Below, piece after piece: positions 1 through 7,510 of a stretch of 24,439 bases of DNA. Location of the stretch: positions 1-24,439 of the IMG/VR virus record IMGVR_UViG_3300020477_000128, one strand, 5' to 3'. The notes under the pieces were generated by a model. It was not told the DNA's origin and made no database searches. It worked only from the letters and a program-made list of their open reading frames with translations. This DNA comes from a virus. The translations under genes and the position numbers were made by a program. How positions within the stretch are numbered: the first letter of the stretch is position 1; every line of letters begins with the position of its first letter.

Positions 1-894
1 GATAACTTTGTAGTAAGCAGTGGATCTAAAAGTGTAGAGATATTGGTGGTCGCTGGAGGTGGGGGAGGTGCAACTCAACATGGTGCTGGTGGTGGTGCTG
101 GTGGTGTTCTTCATCATCCAGCACTCAGCGTTTCTGCAGGAACTTATCCTGTAACTGTAGGAGATGGTGGAGCAGGTGCTTTGTCTGGACCTGGACCTGG
201 TAATGGAACGGCAACATATAGTGCAAGTGGTGGCAATTCATACTTTGGACCTCCATCTTCTCCAGCTGGACTAACTGCTGATGGTGGTGGTGGTGCATTC
301 CCATTAGGAAGAAGCGGATCTAGTGGAACTCAACCACTCGTTTATCAAAATGCTCCCCCAACATCTGACCCATATCAAGGTGCTGGATTACCTGGTGGAT
401 CTGGTGGTAGTAGTGGTGATGAACCAGGTAAACCTGGTGGTGCCGCAACACAGACTCCGATGAATGGTGCAACTGGATATGGAAATGCGGGTCAGGATGC
501 TACTGGCGCACCAACTTATAATGCTGGAGGTGGTGGTGGTGCCGGTAACACATCACCAACAGAAGGAAAAGGAGGAAATGGAGAACCATTTACTAACTTC
601 CCTGCTCCTGTAATAAGTCCAGGAGTTCCTTCACCAGAACAAGCGGCATTTGAGTCAGCTGTTGGACCCACTGGTCTGTTTGGAGGTGGAGGTGGGCGAG
701 GAAGTGAAGGAAGTGGAAACCAACAACCTGGTGGACCAGGTGGTGGCGGTGATGGTGCCTCTGGTAGTAATCCGGGCACTAATGGTGGTGCAGCAATATA
801 TGGAACTGGTGGAGGCGGTGGTGGTTCTTCGGGATATGGAGCAACTGGTGGTTCTGGTGGTTCTGGTATTGTAGTTATTCGATATTCAAATTGA
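1..894 (+). CDS. Glycine-rich adhesin-like virion protein (5' end outside window)
   Basis: The reading frame is open from base 1, so the true start lies upstream and the first residues seen (DNFVVSSGSKSVEILVVAGG) are internal. The product is about 298 visible residues, dominated by Gly runs, with Pro, Ser, Thr and Asn between them. It begins with a beta-strand-like piece before the first Gly run and ends in GGSGIVVIRYSN. That layout is typical of phage glycine-rich tip proteins, and the known T4-type gp38 adhesins fold such runs into polyglycine-II helices; the role here is inferred. The body closely resembles the gene at 13930 (shared QHG...GGxLH, GTQTP, ATGYGN and GPTGL segments). A late promoter and fibre gene follow directly. 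Glycine-rich tail-tip protein is likely; the exact receptor is unknown. Confidence 0.8.
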   Translation, partial: DNFVVSSGSKSVEILVVAGGGGGATQHGAGGGAGGVLHHPALSVSAGTYPVTVGDGGAGALSGPGPGNGTATYSASGGNSYFGPPSSPAGLTADGGGGAFPLGRSGSSGTQPLVYQNAPPTSDPYQGAGLPGGSGGSSGDEPGKPGGAATQTPMNGATGYGNAGQDATGAPTYNAGGGGGAGNTSPTEGKGGNGEPFTNFPAPVISPGVPSPEQAAFESAVGPTGLFGGGGGRGSEGSGNQQPGGPGGGGDGASGSNPGTNGGAAIYGTGGGGGGSSGYGATGGSGGSGIVVIRYSN

Positions 895-895
895 T

Positions 896-903
896 TATAA
901 ATA
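896..903 (+). promoter_or_regulatory. T4-type late promoter
   Basis: A perfect TATAAATA octamer lies 20 bp before the start at 924 and two bases after the preceding stop codon. T4-family gp55 sigma recognises this octamer. It is the best match in the window to the canonical form. Confidence 0.75.
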
Positions 904-923
904 ACTAAACTAAGTGTAAACAA

Positions 924-1427
924 ATGTCCCAGTTATTAGTAGACGATATTGTAAATAAGGACGATTCGGGTGCTTTTAGTGCCTCGAAGGGTATTAATGT
1001 CTCTGGGATTGCTACATTAGGAATTGCTAGTGCTTCTCAATTTGAAGTTGCTGGTGTTTCTACTTTCCATGATAATATCCGGGTCCCAGATGATAAGAAA
1101 TTACATTTCGGAAATACAGGAGGTGCTTTCGGTGATCTTCAACTATGGCATGATGCTGGTGCTCATAGTTACATTAGAGATCAAGGAAGTGGTGATTTAC
1201 GCATCTATGGTAGTGCAGTAGACATTCGTGACAATGCAGGTACTGCTAGTGTTGCAAGATTTACTGATGATAGTGTTCACCTTGCTGGTATTACCACGGT
1301 TGGTATTTTAACTGCTTATGAATCGGTAACTATTAAGGTAGGTGCTGGTTCAACTGAAGTGGCTACTGAATTAGCAGCCAAAGCATCAACTGGTAAAGCT
1401 ATTGCTATGGCAATGGTATTTGGATAA
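924..1427 (+). CDS. Fibre-like virion protein
   Basis: 167 residues. The N-terminus MSQLLVDDIVNKDDSGAFSA matches the short anchor found on several other fibre genes here (4704, 10316, 15055, 18257). The middle carries HFGNTGGAFGDLQLWHDAG and the following IRDQGSGDLRIYG, a beta-strand-rich motif I recognise from cyanophage structural proteins. There are also repeated VSGIATxGI-type turns. The C-terminus (VGAGSTEVATELAAKASTG...) differs from the other fibres. It has its own late promoter and is followed after 27 bp by the gene at 1455. A structural role, probably a short tail fibre or fibre shaft, is inferred from composition and context. No enzymatic motif is visible. Confidence 0.7.
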   Translation: MSQLLVDDIVNKDDSGAFSASKGINVSGIATLGIASASQFEVAGVSTFHDNIRVPDDKKLHFGNTGGAFGDLQLWHDAGAHSYIRDQGSGDLRIYGSAVDIRDNAGTASVARFTDDSVHLAGITTVGILTAYESVTIKVGAGSTEVATELAAKASTGKAIAMAMVFG

Positions 1428-1430
1428 ATA
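1423..1430 (+). promoter_or_regulatory. Late promoter
   Basis: GATAAATA overlaps the stop codon of the gene at 924 and lies 24 bp before the start at 1455. It is a one-base variant of the T4 late octamer. Confidence 0.6.
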
Positions 1431-1454
1431 AACAAGAAGAGGACTTTTTAGGAC

Positions 1455-1850
1455 ATGGCTGCACCAAATATAGTAAATGTAGCGACCATCACTGGTATTA
1501 CTACCAGGATAGCTGGTATCAGCACTGACATTCTTGGTGCAGGAATAAGTACGGTTGTTACAAATGCCGCTGCAAGTGGTAAAGTATTAAAGATTAATTC
1601 ATTGGTTGCAACAGCAATAGGAGATACTACAGGAGTTTCGGTATATTTGTATGATACTGCTAGTGCTCATGGGGGAGCAGGAAGTACAGTTTCATTAGCA
1701 ACGACAATGACTGTTCCTCTTTATTCTTCGTTGGCTGTTATTGATAAGAGTAATTCAATTTATTTAGAAGAAGATACCCAGATAGGTGTTCGCGCACAAT
1801 CAAATGCGGGGGATATAGATGTTGTTTGTTCCTATGAAGACATTAGCTGA
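1455..1850 (+). CDS. Small virion protein, docking-type paralogue A
   Basis: 131 residues, beta-rich, no transmembrane segment and no catalytic motif. It is a divergent paralogue of the products at 5230 and 15667. All three are 118-138 aa. They share an N-terminal stretch with repeated GITT/GIAT turns, a central YxYxxxxxxG region, a late P(L/I)Y or SYPI strand and a closing beta strand. Each stands directly before a glycine-rich gene of the second docking class; here the strong Shine-Dalgarno TAGGAGGG at 1851-1858 leads into the gene at 1866. I infer a collar or adapter between a fibre and the glycine-rich tip. The family is otherwise unknown to me. Confidence 0.65.
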   Translation: MAAPNIVNVATITGITTRIAGISTDILGAGISTVVTNAAASGKVLKINSLVATAIGDTTGVSVYLYDTASAHGGAGSTVSLATTMTVPLYSSLAVIDKSNSIYLEEDTQIGVRAQSNAGDIDVVCSYEDIS

Positions 1851-1865
1851 TAGGAGGGCAACCCG

Positions 1866-3977
1866 ATGACGATAGGAAAGCGAAAGGGTGCAGCAGCTAA
1901 AGGAACAGGAGCAGCACCGGGAAATGTAGCAAATAGTAAATATGGTGGATCATTAAGTAAGAATGACCATTGGTATTTACACCAAGCATTTGGGATGGTG
2001 GGAGATCCTGGTCTTTCTGGAGCTATGGAGGCTACCGGAGGAATAATTGGTGAATATGTGGATCCAGGTCCTGGTGCAGTTTATAGAACTCATACTTTTA
2101 CGGCATCTGGTAGTTTTGTAGTAAGTAAGATTGGGAGTAGGGATCCAGCAGGTGCTAATTTAGATTATTTAATTATCGCTGGCGGTGGCGGTGGAGGAGG
2201 AGCTTATGAAGCAGGTGGAGGTGGTGCTGGTGGATATAGAGCTAGTACACCTGAAGGACCTGGAGGTCCATCTCCTACTGCAGAATCCAAATATGGTGCT
2301 GCTGTTGGAACTTATACAGTAACTATTGGTGCTGGTGGAGCTGGCGGTGATGATGACCCTCAGGGACCTTTAGGAATTGGAAATGATGGATCCGATACTG
2401 CTTTTTTTCCTGCACCTGTAAGTTCTCCTGATCCCACTTATATGAGTGCAGTTGGGGGAGGTGGAGGTGGAACATATTATTCTCCTTCTCCTCCGGCTAC
2501 AATAGTATTAGGACGGGATGGTGGATCTGGGGGTGGTGCTGCTAACACTCATCCAGGAACTACTGGTCCATTTGCAGGTGGTGAAGGAACAGCGAATCAA
2601 GGATATGATGGTGGTACAAGAGGAAATCAGGCACATGGAACACTTCATAATGGATCAGGTGGTGGTGGTGCTGGTTCAGTAGGAGCAAGTAATACAGATA
2701 ATACAATTGAAGGTTCTACTGGTGGTGATGGAAAGGCTTCTACTATCACTGGTACTTCAATCACTAGAGCAGGTGGAGGTGGTGGCGGTACTTGGAAACC
2801 AGGTAGCGGATCTCCTCCTACTGGAACTGGTGGGGCTGGTGGACCTGGTGGTGGCGGTGTTGGGGGTAATGGACCACCAGGTACTCCTGCTTCTGTAGAT
2901 GCAACTGATGCTACTGAATCTACTGGTTCTGGTGGTGGAGGAAGTGGTGGAAATACTGGATTTGGTGGTGCCGGTGGATCTGGTATAGTTGTTCTTCGTT
3001 ATCCAATTGCATCGTCTACTGGAACAGCAAAAGCAAGTGGTGGGGAAATAAGTTTTTATAATAGTAAAGTAATTCACACTTTTGTAACTTCAGGTACATT
3101 TACTACTGATGCAGGATTTAATGAGACTTGTGAAGTAGTTATCATTGGTGGTGGTGGCGGCGGTGGTGAAGATCAAGGTGGTGCTGGCGGTGCTGGTTGT
3201 TGGCAAGAAAAATCTATTGCAATTAGTACTCCTACTGCAACTCCAATGGCTATAACTGTTGGTGGTGGCGGTAGAGCAGGATATATCCCACGATCCGCTG
3301 GTATTGAAGGTAGTAGTTCATCGGGAGTATTTCCACCAGGAACTGTTACTGCTGGTGGTGGCGGTGGTGGCGGTTATTTAAACAATAATGCACCAGGTCC
3401 ACATGGTGGTTCTGGTGGTGGTGCTGGTGGTCCTAACGATGGTGGTGGCGGAAGAACTGCAGGAGCCACTAGTGCTGATCCATTCCCAGGAACTCCCGGA
3501 GTTAGTCCTGCTAATGGTTGGGGTTTTCCTGGTGGTACTGGTTCTCCTGCCGATAATACAGGTGGCGGTGGAGGCGGTGGTGCTGGCGGTGAAGGATCAA
3601 ATGGTGCTCCTACTGGTGGTGGTACTGGTGGTCTAGGTGTACAGTTACCAACCACTTTCCATAATCCTGAGTCAACTGTAGGATATCCTGGTCCTGGTCC
3701 TTCATCCTATTGGTTAGCTGGTGGTGGTGGTGGTGCTGGTCTTGGAGGTCCTCCAAATGGTGGTGAAGGTGGAGGAAGTGGTGCTCCATATGATAAAGGA
3801 ACTGGTGATTGGGCTGGTGCTGGTAAGGGTGGTATTCAAGCAACAACAGCTGGATCAGGTGGGGTGAATAGTGGTTCTGGTGGAGGCGGACAACAACCAC
3901 CTGCATCCGACGGACCTGCAGGGTTCAATGCCGGAAAAGGTGGATCGGGAATTGTTCTTATAGCATATCCTGCATAA
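1866..3977 (+). CDS. Large double glycine-rich adhesin-like protein
   Basis: 703 residues, about twice the length of the other glycine-rich proteins. Residues 1-50 are a basic, low-glycine head (MTIGKRKGAAAK..., DHWYLHQAFGM) that may dock to the virion. The first glycine-rich domain starts with a hydrophobic strand (DYLIIAGGGGG) and closes at about residues 370-381 with GSGIVVLRYPI. A second complete domain begins near residue 392 (SKVIHTFVTSGTF, then EVVIIGGGGGGG) and closes with GSGIVLIAYPA at the C-terminus. Each domain thus has its own opening and closing strands, which argues for fusion or duplication of two tip domains. It lies 15 bp after the gene at 1455 with a strong ribosome site and probably shares its transcript. 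A receptor-binding tip role is inferred. Confidence 0.78.
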   Translation: MTIGKRKGAAAKGTGAAPGNVANSKYGGSLSKNDHWYLHQAFGMVGDPGLSGAMEATGGIIGEYVDPGPGAVYRTHTFTASGSFVVSKIGSRDPAGANLDYLIIAGGGGGGGAYEAGGGGAGGYRASTPEGPGGPSPTAESKYGAAVGTYTVTIGAGGAGGDDDPQGPLGIGNDGSDTAFFPAPVSSPDPTYMSAVGGGGGGTYYSPSPPATIVLGRDGGSGGGAANTHPGTTGPFAGGEGTANQGYDGGTRGNQAHGTLHNGSGGGGAGSVGASNTDNTIEGSTGGDGKASTITGTSITRAGGGGGGTWKPGSGSPPTGTGGAGGPGGGGVGGNGPPGTPASVDATDATESTGSGGGGSGGNTGFGGAGGSGIVVLRYPIASSTGTAKASGGEISFYNSKVIHTFVTSGTFTTDAGFNETCEVVIIGGGGGGGEDQGGAGGAGCWQEKSIAISTPTATPMAITVGGGGRAGYIPRSAGIEGSSSSGVFPPGTVTAGGGGGGGYLNNNAPGPHGGSGGGAGGPNDGGGGRTAGATSADPFPGTPGVSPANGWGFPGGTGSPADNTGGGGGGGAGGEGSNGAPTGGGTGGLGVQLPTTFHNPESTVGYPGPGPSSYWLAGGGGGAGLGGPPNGGEGGGSGAPYDKGTGDWAGAGKGGIQATTAGSGGVNSGSGGGGQQPPASDGPAGFNAGKGGSGIVLIAYPA

Positions 3978-3980
3978 TCT

Positions 3981-3988
3981 AATAAATA
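3981..3988 (+). promoter_or_regulatory. Late promoter
   Basis: AATAAATA lies 16 bp before the start at 4005. The downstream leader (AACTAAAAAGTAAT) is nearly identical to the leader at 15039-15052, so promoter and leader look like one repeated cassette. Confidence 0.65.
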
Positions 3989-4004
3989 ACTAAAAAGTAA
4001 TCAG

Positions 4005-4703
4005 ATGGGTATAGGAAGACCGATAACATTAACTGCTAATATTGCTTCTAAGAGTATTAGTGTTACATGTGAAACCGAAGGACAGACTAGTTTTACTGTT
4101 ACTGGTGGATATCGGATCAATGAGCTTGCTGTTTTTCGTAATGGTACTCGTCTGGTTGATGGACAAGATTTTACTGCAAGAGATGGTTCCACAGTAACAT
4201 TAGTTTCAGGTGCATCAGTTGCTGATACACTTGAATTTCAGATTTTTGATTCTTTTAATATTGCTGATGCCATTAATGCCAATGCTACTACTCAAACAAT
4301 TGATGGTGCATTAGTAGTTACTGGTGGAGTTACTGGTTCACAGATTGGTATTCAGTCGGGTGGAACTGCTATTGGTGTTGCTCGAACAGTCAACTTTATT
4401 GGTACAGGTAATACTGTTATTGATAAAGGTGATGGTACTCTTGATGTTAGTATTTCAGGATCTGGTGGCGGTGGTATAGGAACTGCTATTAATTACACCG
4501 ATGGAACTGCTACCCCTTTCAGTTATATTGATCCTGAGGTAACAGTTGGTGAAGATTTAATGTTAGATGATACTTCTGCTGGTACATCTGATACTTATAT
4601 TGTATCTGTTATTCCTCAAATTAATATTGCAAGTGGTATAGCAGTCACAGTTGGATCTGGTAAGACTATGATTGTTGACGTTCTACAAATAGGAGATCTC
4701 TAA
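4005..4703 (+). CDS. Fibre-like virion protein
   Basis: 232 residues. Residues 1-90 include a strand-rich module (KSISVTCETEGQTSFTVTGG, then INELAVFRNGTRLVDGQDF) typical of phage fibre/baseplate beta domains. A later TIDGALVVTGGVTGSQIG resembles the DGALVISGGVGIAKS block of other fibres here. The C-terminus (SGIAVTVGSGKTMIVDVLQIGDL) resembles the end of the product at 17679 (GSTLTVSTGTTFVMNVLNVF), so the two may share a terminal domain. It has its own late promoter. Its stop codon abuts the next start (TAAATG), suggesting translational coupling. The structural assignment is inferred; no enzyme motif is seen. Confidence 0.68.
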   Translation: MGIGRPITLTANIASKSISVTCETEGQTSFTVTGGYRINELAVFRNGTRLVDGQDFTARDGSTVTLVSGASVADTLEFQIFDSFNIADAINANATTQTIDGALVVTGGVTGSQIGIQSGGTAIGVARTVNFIGTGNTVIDKGDGTLDVSISGSGGGGIGTAINYTDGTATPFSYIDPEVTVGEDLMLDDTSAGTSDTYIVSVIPQINIASGIAVTVGSGKTMIVDVLQIGDL

Positions 4704-5207
4704 ATGTCAACACTTATTGCTGATAAACTTAAATCAAGGAATACTGGGACGGCAGTTTCTGTTACTGATAGCCTGATTATCGTTGGTTACGGTACAGTTA
4801 CACAGGATCTAGCAGTAGAAGGTAACTTAAATGTTACTGGGGATTTAGTATATGATGAAGCAACTGCTGTTAATTTAGATGTAAGTGGTATTGCAACTGT
4901 TGGAACTCTTGGAGTAACTGGTGTTGCTACTGCATATAATCTAGAAGTTATTGGTATTGCAACCGTTGGAACTCTGGGAGTAACCGGTCTTGCCACTGCA
5001 TATAATCTAGAAGTTATTGGTGTAACCACAGTTGGTTCTGGGGTTACTATTAGTGTTGCCGGTGTTGATGCTGTCTCTGGTGTTATAACTGCAACAACTG
5101 GATCTTATAGTGGAACAGTTACTGCAAATGCATTTGAAGGAGATGGTGCCGGACTTACTGGATTACCTGCGGGGTTCACTGAACTTGATGCAGCTTTGTT
5201 TAACTAA
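4704..5207 (+). CDS. Fibre-like virion protein with 22-residue repeats
   Basis: 167 residues. The N-terminus MSTLIADKLKSRNTGTAVS is the fibre anchor type. Residues about 62-105 contain two near-identical 22-residue repeats (GIATVGTLGVTG...YNLEVI), followed by a third, decayed unit (GVTTVGSGVTIS). Such repeats usually form a trimeric beta-helical shaft. The C-terminal FEGDGAGLTGLPAGF is the common phage-fibre GDGSxLTG motif also seen in 15055 and 17679. AGGAG at 4691-4695, inside the previous gene, serves as ribosome site, so it is coupled to the gene at 4005. A shaft segment is a reasonable inference. Confidence 0.7.
   Translation: MSTLIADKLKSRNTGTAVSVTDSLIIVGYGTVTQDLAVEGNLNVTGDLVYDEATAVNLDVSGIATVGTLGVTGVATAYNLEVIGIATVGTLGVTGLATAYNLEVIGVTTVGSGVTISVAGVDAVSGVITATTGSYSGTVTANAFEGDGAGLTGLPAGFTELDAALFN
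4887..5018 (+). repeat. Two tandem 66-bp in-frame repeats
   Basis: Units 4887-4952 and 4953-5018 differ at only a few, mostly third-codon, positions and encode the same 22-residue fibre repeat with one V/L change. A weaker third unit starts at 5019. The period is a whole number of codons, so gain or loss of a unit keeps the frame. Confidence 0.85.
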
Positions 5208-5210
5208 ATA
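5203..5210 (+). promoter_or_regulatory. Late promoter
   Basis: ACTAAATA overlaps the stop codon of the gene at 4704 and lies 19 bp before the start at 5230. CTAAATA is the alternative heptamer seen before several genes in this window. Confidence 0.55.
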
Positions 5211-5229
5211 ACTCTAAAGTATATCAACC

Positions 5230-5646
5230 ATGGGACTCAAAAGAACTAAACTATTAGACATCCAATCTGTTACTGGTATTGCTACGGTTGGTATTTTTAC
5301 CGTTGGTGTTACTGATTGTACTGGTCCTGTTGGTGTTGCATCCACCACATATCTACGTGGGGTGATGATGCACAATACTGGATTAAATACTTGTACTTCT
5401 TCTTTATTCATATATCCTGCTGGTGCAGCAAGACCTGAGGCTTTATCATATGCAACGACTGATTATAGATTGACAAAAGTAGATCTTAGTGAAGCTGAGA
5501 CATTTTTCTTTGAACCTAATTATCCTATTGTATTAGTAGATCGTGAATCTATTGTTGTAGAGGTAAGTGTGTCTAATATATCAGGAAGTGGTATAGGAAG
5601 TGTAGTAAATTATCAGATTCTTGGCGATACTGACATTCCGGGTTGA
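5230..5646 (+). CDS. Small virion protein, docking-type paralogue B
   Basis: 138 residues, beginning MGLKRTKLLDIQSVTGIATV. It is a paralogue of 15667 (MALERGKLTDVITLGLG...). Shared points are the charged MxLxRxKL start, a central YxxxVMxHxxG/SIMAYAPYAG strand, (N/S)YPIV(L/I)(V/I)D near the C-terminus, and a final NYQILGD/NFLITGD strand. The product at 1455 is a more distant relative. It has a late promoter, and the 59-residue gene at 5658 follows after 11 bp. The recurring position just ahead of glycine-rich genes suggests an adapter role in the fibre tip (inference). Confidence 0.7.
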   Translation: MGLKRTKLLDIQSVTGIATVGIFTVGVTDCTGPVGVASTTYLRGVMMHNTGLNTCTSSLFIYPAGAARPEALSYATTDYRLTKVDLSEAETFFFEPNYPIVLVDRESIVVEVSVSNISGSGIGSVVNYQILGDTDIPG

Positions 5647-5657
5647 GGTAATTAAAC

Positions 5658-5837
5658 ATGGGAGTTAGAACTACTAGTAAAAATGCAGGACCTACGGGTG
5701 TAAATAGTACTCAATGGATGGATGGACATGCTGATAAGTATTATAATACCAACTTCGATAGAGGTGAGGTATATCTTCCCCAACAACCTGAGATGAATAA
5801 TTTTGGCGATGGGTCTGATGGTGACCTTAATACATAG
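5658..5837 (+). CDS. 59-residue protein, possible detached docking head of the next glycine-rich protein
   Basis: An ATG at 5658 with GAGGTAATT-type ribosome site just upstream opens a 59-codon frame ending TAG at 5835-5837. That stop overlaps the TAGGAGGA ribosome site of the next gene. The product is hydrophilic: basic N-terminus MGVRTTSKNAGPTGVN, then WMDGHADKYYNTNFDRGE. It is low in glycine runs. Its DGxxxxxYxxxxF segment recalls the low-glycine heads of 16027 (LDGQLNSRYFRR) and 1866 (SLSKNDHWYLHQAF). Since the glycine-rich gene at 5850 lacks such a head, this may be the same head as a separate gene. That idea is inference; expression is supported by spacing and ribosome site only. Confidence 0.65.
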   Translation: MGVRTTSKNAGPTGVNSTQWMDGHADKYYNTNFDRGEVYLPQQPEMNNFGDGSDGDLNT

Positions 5838-5849
5838 GAGGATAGATAA

Positions 5850-6911
5850 ATGGCTAATGTAACTTTTCCTGCTACTACTGATGGTGATGCTATCGTTAAA
5901 CAGTATAGTAGTATTACCATTAATAGTGGTGATACAGTAACCGTAGATAATAAATGTAAAGGTCTTATACTCTATTGTACAGGAAATTGTACTATAAATG
6001 GTACATTATCCATGGATGAAAAAGGTGCCGCAATGAACGCACCTACACCAGGAGGAGCAATATCACCTAATGGTTTAAGATGGGTTTGGTATGCACCTGG
6101 ATCAACAGGAGGACCTCTTAGTCAACCAGATGTACCTTTAGCAGTTTTAGGACCAGCTGCCGCAGCGATGGATAATCCGGCTGCATATAATGAACCTGAA
6201 ATAACTACAGTTCAATCCATAGTTACAGGTGGTACTGGGGGAAATAACGCTAGTGGCAATTCTGGTGGTTGGCCTGCGAGAAGTGAGAGAGATGGTGGTG
6301 ATGGTCCTGGAGAGGGCGCAACTGGTGGTGGTGGCGGTGGTACTGGTTTTGCTGGTGGTGGTACTGGTGGTGCCGGATATGCTTGGTGTGGCGGCGGTGG
6401 CGGCGGCGGTGCAGGTGCTGGCGGTTATGGTATAGCTGGAGAATCTGCTCCCCCTACTAATACTACTGGTGGAGGCAATGGTGGTTCTGGACCTGAAGGG
6501 GGTAGAGTAGGTGGTGGCGGAGGAGCAGGATCTCCGGCGGGAGAAGGCGCACCTGATCCTGATGGAAATGGTCTTGACGGAGGCGGTGCTGGTGGATTAA
6601 TATGTTTATTCGTACAAGGAAATATAGATATAGGTCCTACGGGAGCAATAAAGGCTCGTGGTGGTGAGGGTGGTAATGCTGCTCCTCCGGGTGCAGGTTC
6701 AAATGGTGGCGGTGGTGGTGGAGCCGGCGGTGGGAGAATTATAATCTGTCATGGTGGAACCTATACTAATAATGGAACTGTTAGCGTTGATGGTGGAACA
6801 GGTGGTGGAGGTGGTCCTACTCCTGCTAGTGCTCCTAATCCTAATAGAGCTGGAAATGGTGGTGCTGGAGCGATTACTGTAGTTCCAGTTGGAGTGCAGA
6901 AACCAATTTAG
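5850..6911 (+). CDS. Glycine-rich adhesin-like protein, distinct type
   Basis: 353 residues, with TAGGAGGA at 5835-5842 as ribosome site. Residues 1-60 are a strand-rich, cysteine-containing head (SITINSGDTVTVDNKCKGLI, then LYCTGNCTINGTLSMDEKG) unlike the other glycine-rich proteins. A long Gly-rich body follows, with GGGGGGGAGAGGYG-type runs and a second strand block (AGGLICLFVQGNIDIGPTGA, GGRIIICHGGTYTNNGTVSV). The end, ITVVPVGVQKPI, lacks the usual GSGIVIIRY strand. The product is probably a tip adhesin of a different subfamily. The stop codon overlaps by 4 bp, on opposite strands, with the stop of the minus-strand gene. Confidence 0.75.
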   Translation: MANVTFPATTDGDAIVKQYSSITINSGDTVTVDNKCKGLILYCTGNCTINGTLSMDEKGAAMNAPTPGGAISPNGLRWVWYAPGSTGGPLSQPDVPLAVLGPAAAAMDNPAAYNEPEITTVQSIVTGGTGGNNASGNSGGWPARSERDGGDGPGEGATGGGGGGTGFAGGGTGGAGYAWCGGGGGGGAGAGGYGIAGESAPPTNTTGGGNGGSGPEGGRVGGGGGAGSPAGEGAPDPDGNGLDGGGAGGLICLFVQGNIDIGPTGAIKARGGEGGNAAPPGAGSNGGGGGGAGGGRIIICHGGTYTNNGTVSVDGGTGGGGGPTPASAPNPNRAGNGGAGAITVVPVGVQKPI

Positions 6912-7510
6912 TAACGGGATACTTTAATTTTAAAATTAGATTTTGTCTTTGCATTTAAAGATCCTTCAATAAAGAAGTTGAATGAGATTGAATGTTTAAT
7001 TCCGGATCCTGCCATTGTATAATGTCTTAAATATGAGGGAAAAAATAAAATGGTTTCCTGAGGACAAGATACTTTAAAGGTAATATAATTAAAGTTATTA
7101 TGATCTTTTACTTCGGGATATATTATAAGGGATTGTTCTAGGGGATTCTCAAAGAATATCGGGGATTTATTATTTCCATAAGGATAATATATACCAGAGT
7201 AGAAGGAATTTTTATGAGAATGTGTGGGGATTTCTCCTCCTTTTTCATAGTAATTATACCAACTTGATACCAAGAAAGGTGTAGTATTGGTGGTATGGTT
7301 TAAATGATTATAAAATACTTCTTTAAATTTTGTTTCTATAAATGAAATAAAATTTTTAGCAAATAAAAAATCTTGTATATCCAGTACTTGTTTTAAGTTA
7401 TCGTTGTTATTTTTAATTTTTTGTGTTAAACTTTCTATTAAATTATCTTTTTCGATGAAAGAACAATCTTCATAAAAAATAGGAACCGTAAAGGGAGTGA
7501 AATAATTCAT
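6908..7510 (-). CDS. 2OG-Fe(II) oxygenase-like protein (only minus-strand gene)
   Basis: 200 residues. SSWYNYYEKGGEIPTHSHKN and the following SFYSGIYY, then LFFPSYLRHYTMAGSG and KHSISFNFF, fit the cupin-fold family that includes 2OG-FeII_Oxy_5 (TIGR02466-like). Likely iron ligands are H97 and/or H99 and H163. The second ligand is His rather than the usual Asp, and Lys172 stands where an Arg normally binds 2-oxoglutarate. Activity is therefore plausible but not certain. The start is supported by AAGAGGAT on the minus strand. It is wedged tightly: its stop overlaps the stop of the gene at 5850 and its start overlaps the start of the gene at 7509. A sigma70-like promoter lies within the divergent gene. 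The substrate is unknown. Confidence 0.78.
   Translation of the reverse strand: MNYFTPFTVPIFYEDCSFIEKDNLIESLTQKIKNNNDNLKQVLDIQDFLFAKNFISFIETKFKEVFYNHLNHTTNTTPFLVSSWYNYYEKGGEIPTHSHKNSFYSGIYYPYGNNKSPIFFENPLEQSLIIYPEVKDHNNFNYITFKVSCPQETILFFPSYLRHYTMAGSGIKHSISFNFFIEGSLNAKTKSNFKIKVSRY

Noticed and set aside
516-923. Long antisense reading frames opposite glycine-rich genes (for example 516-923, 3374-3655, 3610-3906 and 14147-14416 on the minus strand)
   Set aside because: Gly codons read in reverse give Pro, Thr or His codons and few stops, so open frames arise by composition. They have no ribosome site or promoter and give low-complexity products.
1866-3977. Collagen-like triple helix in the glycine-rich proteins
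   Set aside because: Gly is not kept at every third residue; runs of consecutive Gly dominate. Polyglycine-II-type tip domains fit better than Gly-X-Y collagen.
4887-5018. CRISPR-like array
   Set aside because: The 66-bp repeats are contiguous, have no spacers and are coding in frame. No other regular repeat-spacer pattern is seen in the window.
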